This document shows positions 1 to 8,155 of a DNA stretch of 64,000 bases, piece by piece; positions within the stretch are counted from its first letter, which is position 1, and each line of letters opens with the position of its first letter. This DNA comes from Alteribacter aurantiacus DSM 18675 (GTDB taxonomy: Bacteria; Bacillota; Bacilli; Bacillales; Salisediminibacteriaceae): contig NZ_KE386941.1 in assembly GCF_000429705.1 (NCBI RefSeq), positions 1,054,001 through 1,118,000 of the forward strand. The letters run 5' to 3'. The notes beneath the pieces were generated by a model. It was not told the DNA's origin, searched no databases, and saw only the letters and a list, made by a program, of their open reading frames with translations. A program made the translations under genes and the position numbers.

Positions 1-303
1 ATGACGATTTCACCACGTGCAGCTTTATTATACAAACAGGAGATGAACTTAGAGGATTCCGACGCTCTAAGGCTATATGTTCGGGTAGGTGGCATTGGCT
101 CTGGTGGATTTTCTGTTGGAGTTACAAAGGAACTACCCGAATCCCAAGAATACTCATTAGAAGTAGAAGGGATTACTTTTTACGTATCCCAAGATGACGA
201 ATGGTATTTTGACGGGATGGAAATTGATTTTAATGAAGATCGAGGAGAAGTACAGTTTTCCAATCCTAACATTGAGGATGTGACCAATCCCCATGCACAA
301 TAA
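1..303 (+). CDS. HesB/YneR-like small protein, probably 5'-truncated by the window edge
   Basis: The 100-residue product resembles B. subtilis YneR of the HesB/IscA-like (Fe-S_biosyn) fold: a glycine-rich strand (VGGIGSGGFSVGV, about residues 29-41) followed by a strand pair and the acidic segment DEWYFDGMEIDF (65-76). It has no cysteine at all, so it lacks the three cysteines that IscA/SufA use to bind iron or a cluster; Fe-S scaffold activity is therefore unlikely and its role is unknown. The visible ATG is base 1. Family members normally have a few residues before TISP, so the true start is probably just outside the window. The gene ends in a bidirectional hairpin shared with the opuA operon. 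Confidence 0.75.
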   Translation: MTISPRAALLYKQEMNLEDSDALRLYVRVGGIGSGGFSVGVTKELPESQEYSLEVEGITFYVSQDDEWYFDGMEIDFNEDRGEVQFSNPNIEDVTNPHAQ

Positions 304-391
304 AACGAGGCTGGGACAGAAGTGTTAACTTTGAATGAAAATCGCTTCAACTCTAAACACATTCTTTATGTCCCAGCCTCGTTCGTTTTTA
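304..391. terminator. Long bidirectional hairpin terminator
   Basis: A perfect 13-bp inverted repeat (CGAGGCTGGGACA at 306-318, complement at 369-381) encloses a second short stem (GTGTT/AACAC). T-rich tracts lie outside on both strands. It sits between the converging HesB-like gene and the gene downstream of opuAC. The GAGGCTGGGACA arm is a sequence I recall as recurrent in Firmicutes intergenic terminators; it occurs only once here. Confidence 0.75.
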
Positions 392-637
392 TTCCTCGTC
401 TTTTGCTTTTTCCAATTGACTCTCCAACTTGTCAATTAAATCATGAGAATAATCGCCAAGCTCTCCACTCATCTCATAATTAACAGCTTGTTGTAGCTGG
501 TTCTTTGCATCGTTCAGTGCTTGAGTGGCTGTTTCTAGCTGTTCAGGATTCATACTCATTGTTGCTTGTCCAACCATTTTTTGAGCAGCTTTAATTGCCA
601 TTTCAACTTGTTGGATATCGTTAAACGGTTCTGACAT
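389..637 (-). CDS. DUF2564-like small helical protein downstream of opuAC
   Basis: Product of 82 residues beginning MSEPFNDIQQ. It is predicted to be almost entirely helical, with a central AAQKMVGQATMSMNP segment that I associate with the DUF2564 family of small Bacillaceae proteins of unknown function; the assignment is from memory. The ATG at 637 is preferred over an in-frame GTG at 646 because the AAGGGAG ribosome binding site overlaps that GTG and lies 8 nt before the ATG. Only 15 bp separate it from the opuAC stop and no terminator lies between them, so it is probably co-transcribed with the betaine transporter genes. No signal peptide or cysteine is present. Confidence 0.7.
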   Translation of the reverse strand: MSEPFNDIQQVEMAIKAAQKMVGQATMSMNPEQLETATQALNDAKNQLQQAVNYEMSGELGDYSHDLIDKLESQLEKAKDEE

Positions 638-652
638 TATCAACACTCCCTT

Positions 653-1561
653 TTATTGTCCCATCATTTCACTTACTAAGTCTTCGTTCTCTTCAACCCA
701 TTCACGTGCAATTTCTTCTTCGTCTCCACCTTCTTCAATTTCGACGATCATTTCTTCAACATCTTGAATATCAATCGACCAATTTTCCAGGAATTCGTAT
801 GCTTCAGGCGCTTTTTCGGCTAAATCCTTGTTTACAACCACGTGCACTTCCGACGTGGCAAAGTAATCTTCATCACCTTCAAGAACTCTAAGGTCATAAT
901 CTACAAACATTGGATGCGGACGCCAGCCAAGAAACAGAATCGGTTCTTCAGATGATATATGACGTTGCACTTCTGTTAACATCCCCGATTCGCTTGAAGC
1001 CACATAATCCAAGTCCAAATCAAAGGACTGAATCATTTCTCTTGACGTTTCAGTCATTCCAGCCCCTTCTTCAATACCGAAGATACGATTGTCGAAAAGG
1101 TCTTCTTGGCCTTTCAAATCCTCGACTGTATTGATGTCATCAACGTACTCCGGTACAACCCAACCAAGTTCACCTTCTTCATAGCTCACTGAGATGCTCT
1201 CAATTGAATCCTCATATTGTTCCATGTAATCTTTGTGCATGTCAGGTAGCCAGGCATCCATAAATACATCTAGGTCGCCTCGAGATAAGCCTGTATAAAC
1301 CGCGCCAGCGTCTGCCTCTTGTAATTCTACGGTGTATCCCATATCTTCTAGGATTTCCTTTGCAATGTACGTAGGTGGTATCGTGGATGTCCAATTGGTT
1401 ACGCCTAACCTGATCGTTTCATCCCGGTCTTCTGCGACTTCTCCTTCGTCTTCTCCAGGGGAACTTTCTTCTGTTTCATCAAATTCTTCGTCAACTCCAC
1501 AAGCAGCTATAGCCAACAGTACCGCTAAAACACTCATCCCAACTTTTTGGTATCTTTTCAA
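653..1561 (-). CDS. opuAC: Glycine betaine/proline ABC transporter, substrate-binding lipoprotein OpuAC
   Basis: Extracellular lipid-anchored receptor of the OpuA importer. Residues 1-21 form a lipoprotein signal with lipobox IAAC; the lipid-bearing Cys is followed by a strongly acidic linker (about 22-48). The mature part has the OpuAC fold, with VTNWTSTIPPTYIA near its start and DVFMDAWLPDMH, the region that supplies aromatic residues for caging the trimethylammonium group in this family. Start is TTG at 1561, nine nt after AAGGAG. It is the last transporter gene of opuAA-opuAB-opuAC. The 302-residue length is usual for single-domain OpuAC. Substrate could be glycine betaine, proline betaine or another compatible solute. 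Confidence 0.93.
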   Translation of the reverse strand: MKRYQKVGMSVLAVLLAIAACGVDEEFDETEESSPGEDEGEVAEDRDETIRLGVTNWTSTIPPTYIAKEILEDMGYTVELQEADAGAVYTGLSRGDLDVFMDAWLPDMHKDYMEQYEDSIESISVSYEEGELGWVVPEYVDDINTVEDLKGQEDLFDNRIFGIEEGAGMTETSREMIQSFDLDLDYVASSESGMLTEVQRHISSEEPILFLGWRPHPMFVDYDLRVLEGDEDYFATSEVHVVVNKDLAEKAPEAYEFLENWSIDIQDVEEMIVEIEEGGDEEEIAREWVEENEDLVSEMMGQ

Positions 1562-1588
1562 TCTTATTCACTCCTTTTCCATAATAGA

Positions 1589-2419
1589 CTACCTCTCAGG
1601 CTTTAATCCTTGTGTGATCCTGTCGAGAATGATGGCGAGAACAACAATTCCTAAACCACCAACAAGTCCTAGTCCCACATTCACACTTGAGATTCCCGAA
1701 AGAACGATCGATCCAAGGCCCGGTGCCCCAATCATTGCCGCAATAACCGCCATGGAAAGGGCAAGCATAATCGTTTGATTCACTCCTGCCATAATGGTTG
1801 GTAATGCGAGGGGAAGCTGAACTTTTACAAGCATTTGGCCAGATGTTGATCCAAATGCTCTAGCTGCTTCAACTACATCTCCCGGCACTTGACGAATACC
1901 TAGATTCGTTAACCTTACGCAAGGGGGAGTGGCAAAGACAAATGTTGAGATAACAGCGGGAACCCCACCTAAACCGAACAACAATATTGCCGGAATTAAA
2001 TAAACAAAACTAGGTAATGTTTGCATGAAGTCGAGAACAGGCCTGACAATGCGTTGTACACTTTCTGATTTCGCACTCCATATTCCGATTGGTATGCCAA
2101 TGACGATGGACAAAAAGGTAGCAACAAATATAATCGCAAGGGTTTGCATACCTTCCGCCCACAAATCAACCGATCCAAGGTATAGTAATCCAATCAAACT
2201 AAACAAGGCTACTCCTTTTCCTGCAACGTACCATGCCAAGGCTACTACAATGATCGTAAGAATTTCAGGTGGGATAACGGTTAATATCCAGTTTATCCAC
2301 TCAAGAAGACTTCCAATCATGCCACCTATAGCATCAAAAAAAGGGCCAAGAGTAGGTATGAGCCAATCGTTAACAAAATCATTGGTCCACTCTTCAAGTG
2401 GCAAGTAAAAATAATTCAT
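1589..2419 (-). CDS. opuAB: Glycine betaine/proline ABC transporter permease OpuAB
   Basis: Membrane subunit of the OpuA osmoprotectant importer, 276 residues. Hydrophobic segments are spread over the protein, and the conserved binding-protein-dependent permease loop (EAARAFGST...VKVQLPLALPTIMAG, about residues 186-214) contacts the ATPase. The N-terminal region (LEEWTNDFVNDWL) is a characteristic amphipathic stretch of OpuAB/ProW proteins. The ATG overlaps the opuAA stop by 4 bp (ATGA), indicating translational coupling; a GGGGGATG ribosome binding site precedes it. Twenty-seven bp separate it from opuAC. Confidence 0.93.
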   Translation of the reverse strand: MNYFYLPLEEWTNDFVNDWLIPTLGPFFDAIGGMIGSLLEWINWILTVIPPEILTIIVVALAWYVAGKGVALFSLIGLLYLGSVDLWAEGMQTLAIIFVATFLSIVIGIPIGIWSAKSESVQRIVRPVLDFMQTLPSFVYLIPAILLFGLGGVPAVISTFVFATPPCVRLTNLGIRQVPGDVVEAARAFGSTSGQMLVKVQLPLALPTIMAGVNQTIMLALSMAVIAAMIGAPGLGSIVLSGISSVNVGLGLVGGLGIVVLAIILDRITQGLKPER

Positions 2420-3669
2420 GTTTCATCCCCCCCAAGTTTAGGGTCTTCTATTGGAGTTGCCTCATCTAATTGCTTGTCGGAGTGATTCGTGACCTCTTTT
2501 CCTAGTCCCAGACCCGATAGTATGGAAACTCGTACGATGATACCTCTTAAACGTTCATTTTCTACCACTGCAATAGGATAGTTTGTTTCAGCAGCAACAG
2601 GAATCAACTCCTCAAGGGGAGTGTCTTTTTTTGCTATTCGATAATCTTGCCGTAAGTATTTGTCTAACGTGAGATCAAGATCTACCGCTTTAACGGCATC
2701 TTCAATTGTAAGCAAGCCTTTTAAAACGTTGCCTCGATCCACAACAAAAATACTAGAGATTCCTTTTTCTTTCATCCTCCGAACAGCGACTCGAGGACCA
2801 TCCTTTGATGAAGTAACCACATCCGGTTTTTTCATAACGTTCTCTGCTACAAGTACTTTTGATCGATCAACATCTTGAACAAAGCTTGCCACGTAATCAT
2901 TGGCAGGCTCTCTCATAATCTCTTCAGAAGTACCTATTTGCACGATAGCCCCGTCTTTCATAATGGCAATACGATCTCCCAATTTAAGGGCTTCATCAAG
3001 GTCATGGGTAATAAACAAAATCGTCTTATTAAGTTTATCCTGTAACTCCAATAGTTCATCTTGCATATCTTTTCGAATAAGTGGATCAAGAGCACTAAAC
3101 GCTTCATCCATTAGAAGAATATCCGAGTCTGTGGCCAACGCTCTCGCAAGACCGACTCGTTGTTGCATACCTCCGCTCAACTCTTCGGGATAACTATTTT
3201 CATAACCGGCTAGCCCTACTGCATGAATCGCTTCTTTAGCTTTTTCTTCTCGTTCTTTTGTATCAATCCCTTGAATCTCCAATCCATACTCGACATTTTT
3301 TTGAATGGTACGGTGAGGCAGGAGTGCGAAACGTTGAAAAACCATTCCTAATTTTGCTCTTCTCGTTTCAATTAACGATTTTGTATTCATTTTTGTTATG
3401 TCTTCTCCGTCAATCAAAACAGAGCCTGAAGTTGGGTCGATGAGCCGGTTTACTAGCCTGATTAAAGTCGATTTCCCGCTTCCAGAGAGACCCATGATGA
3501 CGAAAAATTCCCCTGCATTCACATCAAATGTGGCTTGGTTCACTCCGACAGTGTTGCCGGACTCTTTTAGGATTGCATCTTTTGATTTACCTTCCTTTAG
3601 AAGGGACACACCTTTTTTCGGGCTTGGTCCAAAAACCTTCGTTAAGTTTCGTACCTCGATTTTTTTCAT
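2416..3669 (-). CDS. opuAA: Glycine betaine/proline ABC transporter ATPase OpuAA with tandem CBS domains
   Basis: ATP-binding subunit of the OpuA importer, 417 residues. Walker A is GLSGSGKST (about 60-68), the ABC signature LSGGMQQRVGLA (about 165-176) and Walker B ILLMDEAFSALDP (about 185-197). After the ATPase come two CBS motifs (about 280-390); in OpuA homologues these sense ionic strength or c-di-AMP to gate transport, and which applies here cannot be told from sequence. First gene of the operon; the start follows AAAGGAG. The 214-bp upstream region to the ypsC terminator must hold the promoter, but I see no convincing -35/-10 pair. Confidence 0.95.
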   Translation of the reverse strand: MKKIEVRNLTKVFGPSPKKGVSLLKEGKSKDAILKESGNTVGVNQATFDVNAGEFFVIMGLSGSGKSTLIRLVNRLIDPTSGSVLIDGEDITKMNTKSLIETRRAKLGMVFQRFALLPHRTIQKNVEYGLEIQGIDTKEREEKAKEAIHAVGLAGYENSYPEELSGGMQQRVGLARALATDSDILLMDEAFSALDPLIRKDMQDELLELQDKLNKTILFITHDLDEALKLGDRIAIMKDGAIVQIGTSEEIMREPANDYVASFVQDVDRSKVLVAENVMKKPDVVTSSKDGPRVAVRRMKEKGISSIFVVDRGNVLKGLLTIEDAVKAVDLDLTLDKYLRQDYRIAKKDTPLEELIPVAAETNYPIAVVENERLRGIIVRVSILSGLGLGKEVTNHSDKQLDEATPIEDPKLGGDET

Positions 3670-3844
3670 AGATGTACTCCTTTACCAAATTACAAATCAC
3701 CTTCCTTTACTGTTTACCATTTTCTGTTTTTCATTCATCATTAACCAATAAGGGATAGGGCAACACGACTCATACAAATACTTGTTCTGGCTCTTGGTTA
3801 GCTTGAAACATTTCTAGCCAAAGAGTATTAAACGTCATAAAACA

Positions 3845-3875
3845 TAAAAAACCGCCACTTCATTGAAGTGGCGGC
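3845..3875 (-). terminator. Terminator of the ypsC gene
   Basis: Perfect 9-bp stem CCGCCACTT/AAGTGGCGG with a short loop, followed by a T tract when read on the minus strand, immediately after the ypsC stop codon. Confidence 0.9.
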
Positions 3876-3883
3876 ATCATTGG

Positions 3884-5026
3884 TTATCGTTTTGGTGGAC
3901 GAGGTCCCCAGAATTGATAGAAATCCGTTTTTATATTCCCATTGTATAACTTTCGTTTTTTCGTTGCCTTTTTACCGTAGAAAAGCTCAAATTTCTCATG
4001 TGAAGTAATCATATAAACCGACCATGTTGGCAAGTACTCTCGATAAACTTCACCGATATCTTTATAGAGCTTTTCAACTTCTTTTAACTCATTCATTCTT
4101 TCTCCGTACGGAGGGTTTCCTAGGATCACACCGTACTCCTGCTTTGAGCGAAGGTCCTTTGCTTGCATTTGCTTGAATTTGATTTGGTCCGGGAAACCTG
4201 CCTCCATCGCATTGTTGGTGGCAAGGTCTATCATTTTGTGATCGATATCTGTTCCGAATATCTGAAGGGGTTGATCATACTTTGCTAAATCTTCCGCTTC
4301 TTCGTGGGCTTTTGCAACCCATTTCTTCTCATACCAATCCCAGCCTTCAAAAGCAAATTCACGGTTAATACCAGGAGCGATGTTCTGACCAATCATAGCT
4401 GCTTCGATGGGAATGGTTCCTGATCCACAAAAAGGATCAATAAAGGGTTTGTCAGGATGCCAATTCGTTAGATAAATTAAAGCGGCTGCGAGTGTTTCTT
4501 TTAAAGGCGCTTCATTATGTAGATACCTATATCCCCGTTTGTGAAGCCCTGTTCCACTTGTATCAATCGTTAACGTAGCAACATCTTTTAGCAAGGCCAC
4601 CTCAATACGATGAAACCCACCTGTTTCATCGAACCAATCTTTTTTATATGCCTGCTTCATTTTCTCAACTACAGCTTTTTTCACAATAGCTTGACAGTCA
4701 GGTACGCTATACAACCCTGACTTGACAGAACGTCCTATAACAGGGAATTCTGCTGTTTCAGGAAGAAAGTCTGGCCAAGGCAACGCTTTTGTTTTTTCGA
4801 ATAACTCTTCAAAACTGGTTGCTTTAAATTGCCCGACCTGAATTTTAACTCGATCGGCTGTGCGAAGCCATAGATTAGCTCTTGCAATGCCCTGCATATC
4901 CGATGTAAACATCACTTTTCCGTTTTCTACAGTTACATCTTCAAATCCAAGATCTCGCACTTCTTTTGCAACAATGGCTTCTAGTCCCATAGCTGCAGTT
5001 GCAATAAGGGTTAGTTTTCCACTCAT
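3884..5026 (-). CDS. ypsC: THUMP-domain rRNA N2-guanine methyltransferase (YpsC/RlmL family)
   Basis: SAM-dependent RNA methyltransferase, 380 residues. The N-terminal part (about 1-160) is a ferredoxin-like plus THUMP RNA-binding module; the C-terminal Rossmann domain carries the SAM loop DPFCGSGTIPIEAA (about 197-210) and the catalytic GNPPYGER motif (about 304-311), the signature of amino-group methylation of guanine or adenine. Family precedent (E. coli RlmL N-terminal methylase, B. subtilis YpsC) points to a 23S rRNA m2G modification; the exact base is inference. It lies just downstream of rnpB as in B. subtilis and ends in its own terminator. Confidence 0.9.
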   Translation of the reverse strand: MSGKLTLIATAAMGLEAIVAKEVRDLGFEDVTVENGKVMFTSDMQGIARANLWLRTADRVKIQVGQFKATSFEELFEKTKALPWPDFLPETAEFPVIGRSVKSGLYSVPDCQAIVKKAVVEKMKQAYKKDWFDETGGFHRIEVALLKDVATLTIDTSGTGLHKRGYRYLHNEAPLKETLAAALIYLTNWHPDKPFIDPFCGSGTIPIEAAMIGQNIAPGINREFAFEGWDWYEKKWVAKAHEEAEDLAKYDQPLQIFGTDIDHKMIDLATNNAMEAGFPDQIKFKQMQAKDLRSKQEYGVILGNPPYGERMNELKEVEKLYKDIGEVYREYLPTWSVYMITSHEKFELFYGKKATKKRKLYNGNIKTDFYQFWGPRPPKR

Positions 5027-5141
5027 GCTTATCCGCCCTTCCTTATGTATCGTTATTGTTTCTCATCATCTTGATTAAAATTATTGGCACATTCTCATGT
5101 TAAAAACCATGTACTACAATTAAAATATCGGATACCTATAC

Positions 5142-5173
5142 AAAAAACCCCGCGAACACGAAGCTCGAGGAGT
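5142..5173 (-). terminator. Terminator of rnpB
   Basis: On the minus strand a GC-rich imperfect hairpin (CUCC-CGAGC ... GUUCG-GGGG) with a UUCG-type loop is followed by a run of T residues directly after the RNase P RNA. Confidence 0.8.
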
Positions 5174-5181
5174 TATCATTT

Positions 5182-5612
5182 CATAACAATGCGCCCAATG
5201 CGCTCTGTAAGCCATGTTCTGTTCCATCGTACTGCAAACGGGCCAAAGCCCTCGTACTCCGGTGGTAACCATCTGTCTCCAAATGAGTCAAGCTCATCTG
5301 GCCCCTTCTCCGTTCAATTCCTTCAAAGGGATGCCCCTACCATATTTTTGGGTTTCTCGCTCGTGGGGTTTACCGCGTTCCACTCTGATCATTTCTAATC
5401 AGACTTCGTCACTGTGGCACTTTCAAGGGTACTAAACCATATCTAAAAGACGTAGGTCGTTTCCCTGCCGTTAGCCTTCAATGAGGCTACCTTGACTTAT
5501 GAATTGGTCAAGCACGATCACTACAGTCATCGCAGACTGTGCGAGCATGGACTTTCCTCTGCACGTTCAAGACGCACAGCGATTACCCGAGGCAACAAAC
5601 ACATTGTTATGT
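5182..5612 (-). ncRNA. rnpB: RNase P RNA, class B (Bacillus type)
   Basis: Catalytic RNA that removes tRNA 5' leaders. The minus strand contains the universally conserved P4 halves GAGGAAAGTCCATGCTCGC (5' side) and ACAGAACATGGCTTACAG (3' side), the class B segments AGTGCCACAGTGACGAAGTC and GTGGAACGCGGTAAACCCC, and GTTTGCAGTACGATGGA near the 3' end. The ends are set by complementarity between ATAACAATG at the 5' side and CATTGTTAT at the 3' side, which would form helix P1; they are accurate to roughly 10 nt. Genomic position between gpsB and ypsC matches B. subtilis, apart from the intervening RNase HI-like gene. Confidence 0.97.
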
Positions 5613-5636
5613 TAATCATTTTTTAACGCAAAAAAT

Positions 5637-5666
5637 AGTATAACATGGATTCATACCGGATATCAA
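5637..5666 (-). promoter_or_regulatory. SigA-type promoter of rnpB
   Basis: Read on the minus strand: TTGATA, 18-bp spacer, then TGTTATACT with an extended -10. Transcription would start about 18 nt before the expected mature 5' end. Confidence 0.65.
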
Positions 5667-5684
5667 TAGGCGTTAATCATTTGC

Positions 5685-6077
5685 TTAATCATTCATTTTT
5701 ATCGCTCGTTTTGACAATACATCTGCTTCTTTGTTTTGTTTACTTGGAATCCATTTCACAAAGCAGTAGTCAAAGTGATCGTTAATGATGGCCAATGCTT
5801 TCGCTAGATATACATTGAATTCATCTCGTTTGACGTACTGCTTATCAACGGCATCCGCAACAATTTGTGAATCCGTTCGCAGAGAAACAATAGAAAATCC
5901 ATGAGCGGCGCATATTTTTAAAGCTTCAACTAACGCACAGAATTCGGCATGGTGATTTGTAAGATTCCCCAATGGAATCGACTTTTTTATCACATAGCCT
6001 TCCCCTTTGATATACACACCAGCGCCAGACGGGCCAGGATTTCCCGCACTCGCTCCGTCAATATACACTTCGACCAA
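5685..6077 (-). CDS. RNase HI-like ribonuclease
   Basis: A 130-residue RNase H fold protein. All four catalytic acidic residues are visible: D7 (YIDGAS), E45 (HHAEFCAL), D69 (LRTDSQ) and D118 (KEADVLSK), so cleavage of RNA in RNA/DNA hybrids is plausible. It resembles the short 'reverse-transcriptase-like' RNase HI family of Bacillaceae (B. subtilis YpeP/YpdQ type), which has no hybrid-binding N-terminal domain. The start is TTG at 6077, eight nt after AAGGAG; the nearby ATG is out of frame. It begins 13 bp after gpsB and is probably in the same transcript, upstream of the separate rnpB promoter. Confidence 0.88.
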   Translation of the reverse strand: MVEVYIDGASAGNPGPSGAGVYIKGEGYVIKKSIPLGNLTNHHAEFCALVEALKICAAHGFSIVSLRTDSQIVADAVDKQYVKRDEFNVYLAKALAIINDHFDYCFVKWIPSKQNKEADVLSKRAIKMND

Positions 6078-6090
6078 CAGTCATTCTCCT

Positions 6091-6426
6091 TTACTCTTCG
6101 TTTAACTTGCTTCCGAAGACGTGCTTTTCCAAGTTTGAGAGGCGTCTTAAGATATCATAATTGGTATGACCACCTGTATTTGACTGGACTGGCTGTGGAG
6201 TAACAGGCTGATGGCGCTTCGTTTGTTCATCTACGACCGACGGTTCTTTTTTCGTTCTTTCCATCTCTTTTTCAAGGAACTGAATACGCTTTTCATACGC
6301 ATCATAATCTTTAATGATCTGATCCAAAAATTGATCAACTTCATCTTGACTGTATCCTCGAATGCTTGTCTTAAAATCCTTTTCGAGAATTTCCTTTGGT
6401 GTTAAACGGGCAACCTTCTTTTGCAT
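6091..6426 (-). CDS. gpsB: Cell division protein GpsB
   Basis: DivIVA-family cytosolic protein that shuttles penicillin-binding proteins between septum and side wall. Residues 1-65 hold the DivIVA N-terminal domain (TPKEILEKDFKTSIRGYSQDEVDQFLD) and a coiled coil (DAYEKRIQFLEKEMERTK); a Q/T/P-rich linker leads to the conserved C-terminal trimerising helix (DILRRLSNLEKHVFGSKL). The ATG at 6426 follows AGGTG by six nt; a GTG nine bases upstream overlaps that ribosome binding site. Length of 111 is slightly above the 98 residues of B. subtilis because of the linker. Neighbour ypsA on the same strand is the classic partner. Confidence 0.96.
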   Translation of the reverse strand: MQKKVARLTPKEILEKDFKTSIRGYSQDEVDQFLDQIIKDYDAYEKRIQFLEKEMERTKKEPSVVDEQTKRHQPVTPQPVQSNTGGHTNYDILRRLSNLEKHVFGSKLNEE

Positions 6427-6533
6427 TGCGTTCACCTCATATTTACTGTACGAATAATGTACTTATTTTTACAAAAAGTTGTGCTCTTGTCAATTCAAAG
6501 TTTTAAATATCATAAACCGCGGGTACCAAATAG

Positions 6534-7091
6534 TCAGCTCCACTCGTCTTGCTGGTCTCTGACAGACTCTTCAATGTCATCTGGTGTTAGAAAGAAGAGT
6601 GGGTAATCGGTCGCTTCATGCTTTTTGTTTGCATACGATAAATAATAGTCGGGAGAACCGGGAGTGAATTCATCATATAAAACAAGAAAAGCATGGCTTT
6701 TTTCAATAATAAACTGGTTCTTCATCCTGAGTTGTGCAGGGTTTTCGTATGGCCGTTTTGTAATGTATTCTGTAAAATCACTGCTACCCCAAATCATTTC
6801 GTATGAACGTTTCCAAACATCTTTCCACCGCTCTTCTTGTTCATAAAAAGGAGCAAGAGTGGCGAGTTTCAAGTCAGGGTAGTCAGCCTTTAATTCAAGG
6901 AGGGCTTCCGCCATCCAGAGTTCTACTCCCGGTTGACCACTTTGGATAAGCCATTTAAAGTCGATCTCTTCTTTTAAAGCTCGGAGCTTTTGCTTGATCG
7001 CTTCTTTTAGGTAAGGAAGATGAGGGTGTTTCTCATCAAAAATTCCCAATTCATTTGGTTTGTATCCGGTCACAGCTAATACTTCATACAT
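6534..7091 (-). CDS. ypsA: YpsA, SLOG-family (DUF1273) division-linked protein
   Basis: Cytoplasmic 185-residue protein of the YpsA/DUF1273 branch of the SLOG superfamily (nucleotide-derived ligand-binding Rossmann proteins). Visible hallmarks: VTGYKPNELGIF at the N-terminus, the SGQPGVELWMAE turn (about 52-63) and YDEFTPGSPDYYL (about 140-152). YpsA overproduction inhibits division in B. subtilis and the gene neighbours gpsB there as here; the ligand is unknown. Start chosen at MYEVLAVTGY, the conserved family N-terminus; an AAAGGG sequence lies 12 nt upstream, a little far. Confidence 0.93.
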   Translation of the reverse strand: MYEVLAVTGYKPNELGIFDEKHPHLPYLKEAIKQKLRALKEEIDFKWLIQSGQPGVELWMAEALLELKADYPDLKLATLAPFYEQEERWKDVWKRSYEMIWGSSDFTEYITKRPYENPAQLRMKNQFIIEKSHAFLVLYDEFTPGSPDYYLSYANKKHEATDYPLFFLTPDDIEESVRDQQDEWS

Positions 7092-7380
7092 ACTATTGCA
7101 CGTCCCTTTCACTGTCTAGTCTATCATAGCTTTCACGATGGAAATACGTGAAATTATAAAAAGAAATGACTTCATCATCATTCTTTTAGTGTAGGGCTAC
7201 TGGATAACAGGATGATACCAATCCATTTCATTATTTCAGGGCTTGTCCATTATTGTCATTAGAATGAGTTGATATTTATAAACAAATAAATTCCACTATT
7301 GCTACGCTTATTTTAAAATGGACGAAAAAGGTTGGAGAGATGATGAAAACAAGATTTACTTTTTAACGATTCAAATCAAT
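7092..7380. other. Intergenic region without recognised gene
   Basis: AT-rich sequence between ypsA and the cotD terminator. I see no open frame with a ribosome binding site, no tRNA-like fold and no strong hairpin. It must contain the ypsA-gpsB-rnhA promoter, but none of the candidates is convincing. Confidence 0.5.
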
Positions 7381-7411
7381 AAAAAGCCCGACACGAATTT
7401 CTTCGTGTCGG
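7381..7411 (-). terminator. Terminator of cotD
   Basis: Perfect 10-bp stem CCGACACGAA/TTCGTGTCGG with a 4-nt loop, followed by T residues on the minus strand. Confidence 0.88.
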
Positions 7412-7431
7412 TAACATCATAAAACGTAAAC

Positions 7432-7899
7432 TTAACGCCCGCATTTTCCGCCTTTGCCGTAACCATTCATCTGAGCGCCCGCTACTTGACCAGGAAAGCC
7501 CATGTTTGGCTGTGCTTGAGCGCCCGCTACTTGACCAGGAAAGCCCATGTTCGGCTGCGCTTGAGCACCCGCTACTTGACCGTTAAAGCCCATATTTGGC
7601 TGCGCTTGAGCGCCCGCTACTTGACCTGGGAATCCCATGTTTGGTCCCATTTGTGCCCCTGCTACTTGCTGGCCTGGACCACCTTGGAAGTGTTGATGAG
7701 ATACTTGATCCACCTGAGAAAACGTTTGTGGGTACGTGTGGATATGCTTATATAAGTGGTGTGCTACATTAGTCGTGTGAGTTGGGTGCACCTCTGGAAC
7801 AATGTACTCACAACACTGGTGTGTCATTTGTTGCTTCGTTGGGTGAATTTGAGCTGGCATCACTTGACAATGACGACGTGGTCTTTGTTGCTTAAACAT
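7432..7899 (-). CDS. cotD: Spore coat protein CotD with tandem repeats
   Basis: Inner spore coat protein. The N-terminal 80 residues match CotD: RPRRHCQVMPAQIHPTKQ, a CCEYIVPEVHPTHTT segment and a histidine-rich stretch. The C-terminal half is made of five tandem units of about 15 residues, GQVAGAQAQPNMGFP with small changes, and ends GGKCGR. Cysteines and histidines fit coat cross-linking. AAGGAGGAATACAACTT precedes the ATG. Location beside ypsA is as in B. subtilis. At 155 residues it is about twice the length of B. subtilis CotD because of the repeats. Expression under mother-cell SigK is expected from the family; a CATAGGTTG box upstream is a weak candidate. Confidence 0.9.
   Translation of the reverse strand: MFKQQRPRRHCQVMPAQIHPTKQQMTHQCCEYIVPEVHPTHTTNVAHHLYKHIHTYPQTFSQVDQVSHQHFQGGPGQQVAGAQMGPNMGFPGQVAGAQAQPNMGFNGQVAGAQAQPNMGFPGQVAGAQAQPNMGFPGQVAGAQMNGYGKGGKCGR
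7471..7680. repeat. Tandem 45-bp coding repeats in cotD
   Basis: Four to five units of 45 bp, highly similar at DNA level (repeating GCGCCCGCTACTTGACC), encode the GQVAGAQ...NMGF repeats. The near identity suggests recent expansion and makes unit number liable to vary between strains. Confidence 0.85.
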
Positions 7900-8105
7900 A
7901 AGTTGTATTCCTCCTTTTTGATTCGGTACACTATCAACCTATGTCAAACAAGGTGTACATGTACTAGTTATAAGACCTAATTTTATGATATTTATCCTTG
8001 AACAGGGGCCCTGTTTGAACAAAATCAGAAGTGGCTTAATCCCGAACACTTTATTTGCAAGTCACCTGTGATGCAGATCAGTAACAATTTATCGTTTTTC
8101 AAAAA

Positions 8106-8155
8106 CAAAAAAGCCGATTCAGAAAAGGCCCGACGCCCTTTCTGAATCAGCTTTT
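8106..8155. terminator. Hairpin terminator after the 35-residue gene
   Basis: Stem GATTCAGAAA/TTTCTGAATC extended by AGC/GCT pairs, T tracts on both sides. It begins right at the stop codon of the small minus-strand gene. Confidence 0.82.

Noticed and set aside
2025..2408. Long plus-strand open frame opposite opuAB.
   Set aside because: Antisense shadow of a clearly identified permease; no ribosome binding site or family likeness.
5214..5435. Open frames over the RNase P RNA.
   Set aside because: The RNA's conserved P4 and other segments explain the sequence; the frames are accidental.
7471..7680. Regular 45-bp repeats resembling a CRISPR array.
   Set aside because: Units are contiguous without spacers, in frame, and encode the CotD repeats; no cas genes nearby.
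8000..8016. Near-palindrome AACAGGGGCCCTGTT between cotD and the 35-residue gene.
   Set aside because: No T tract, no promoter next to it and no second copy; could be an operator but nothing supports it.
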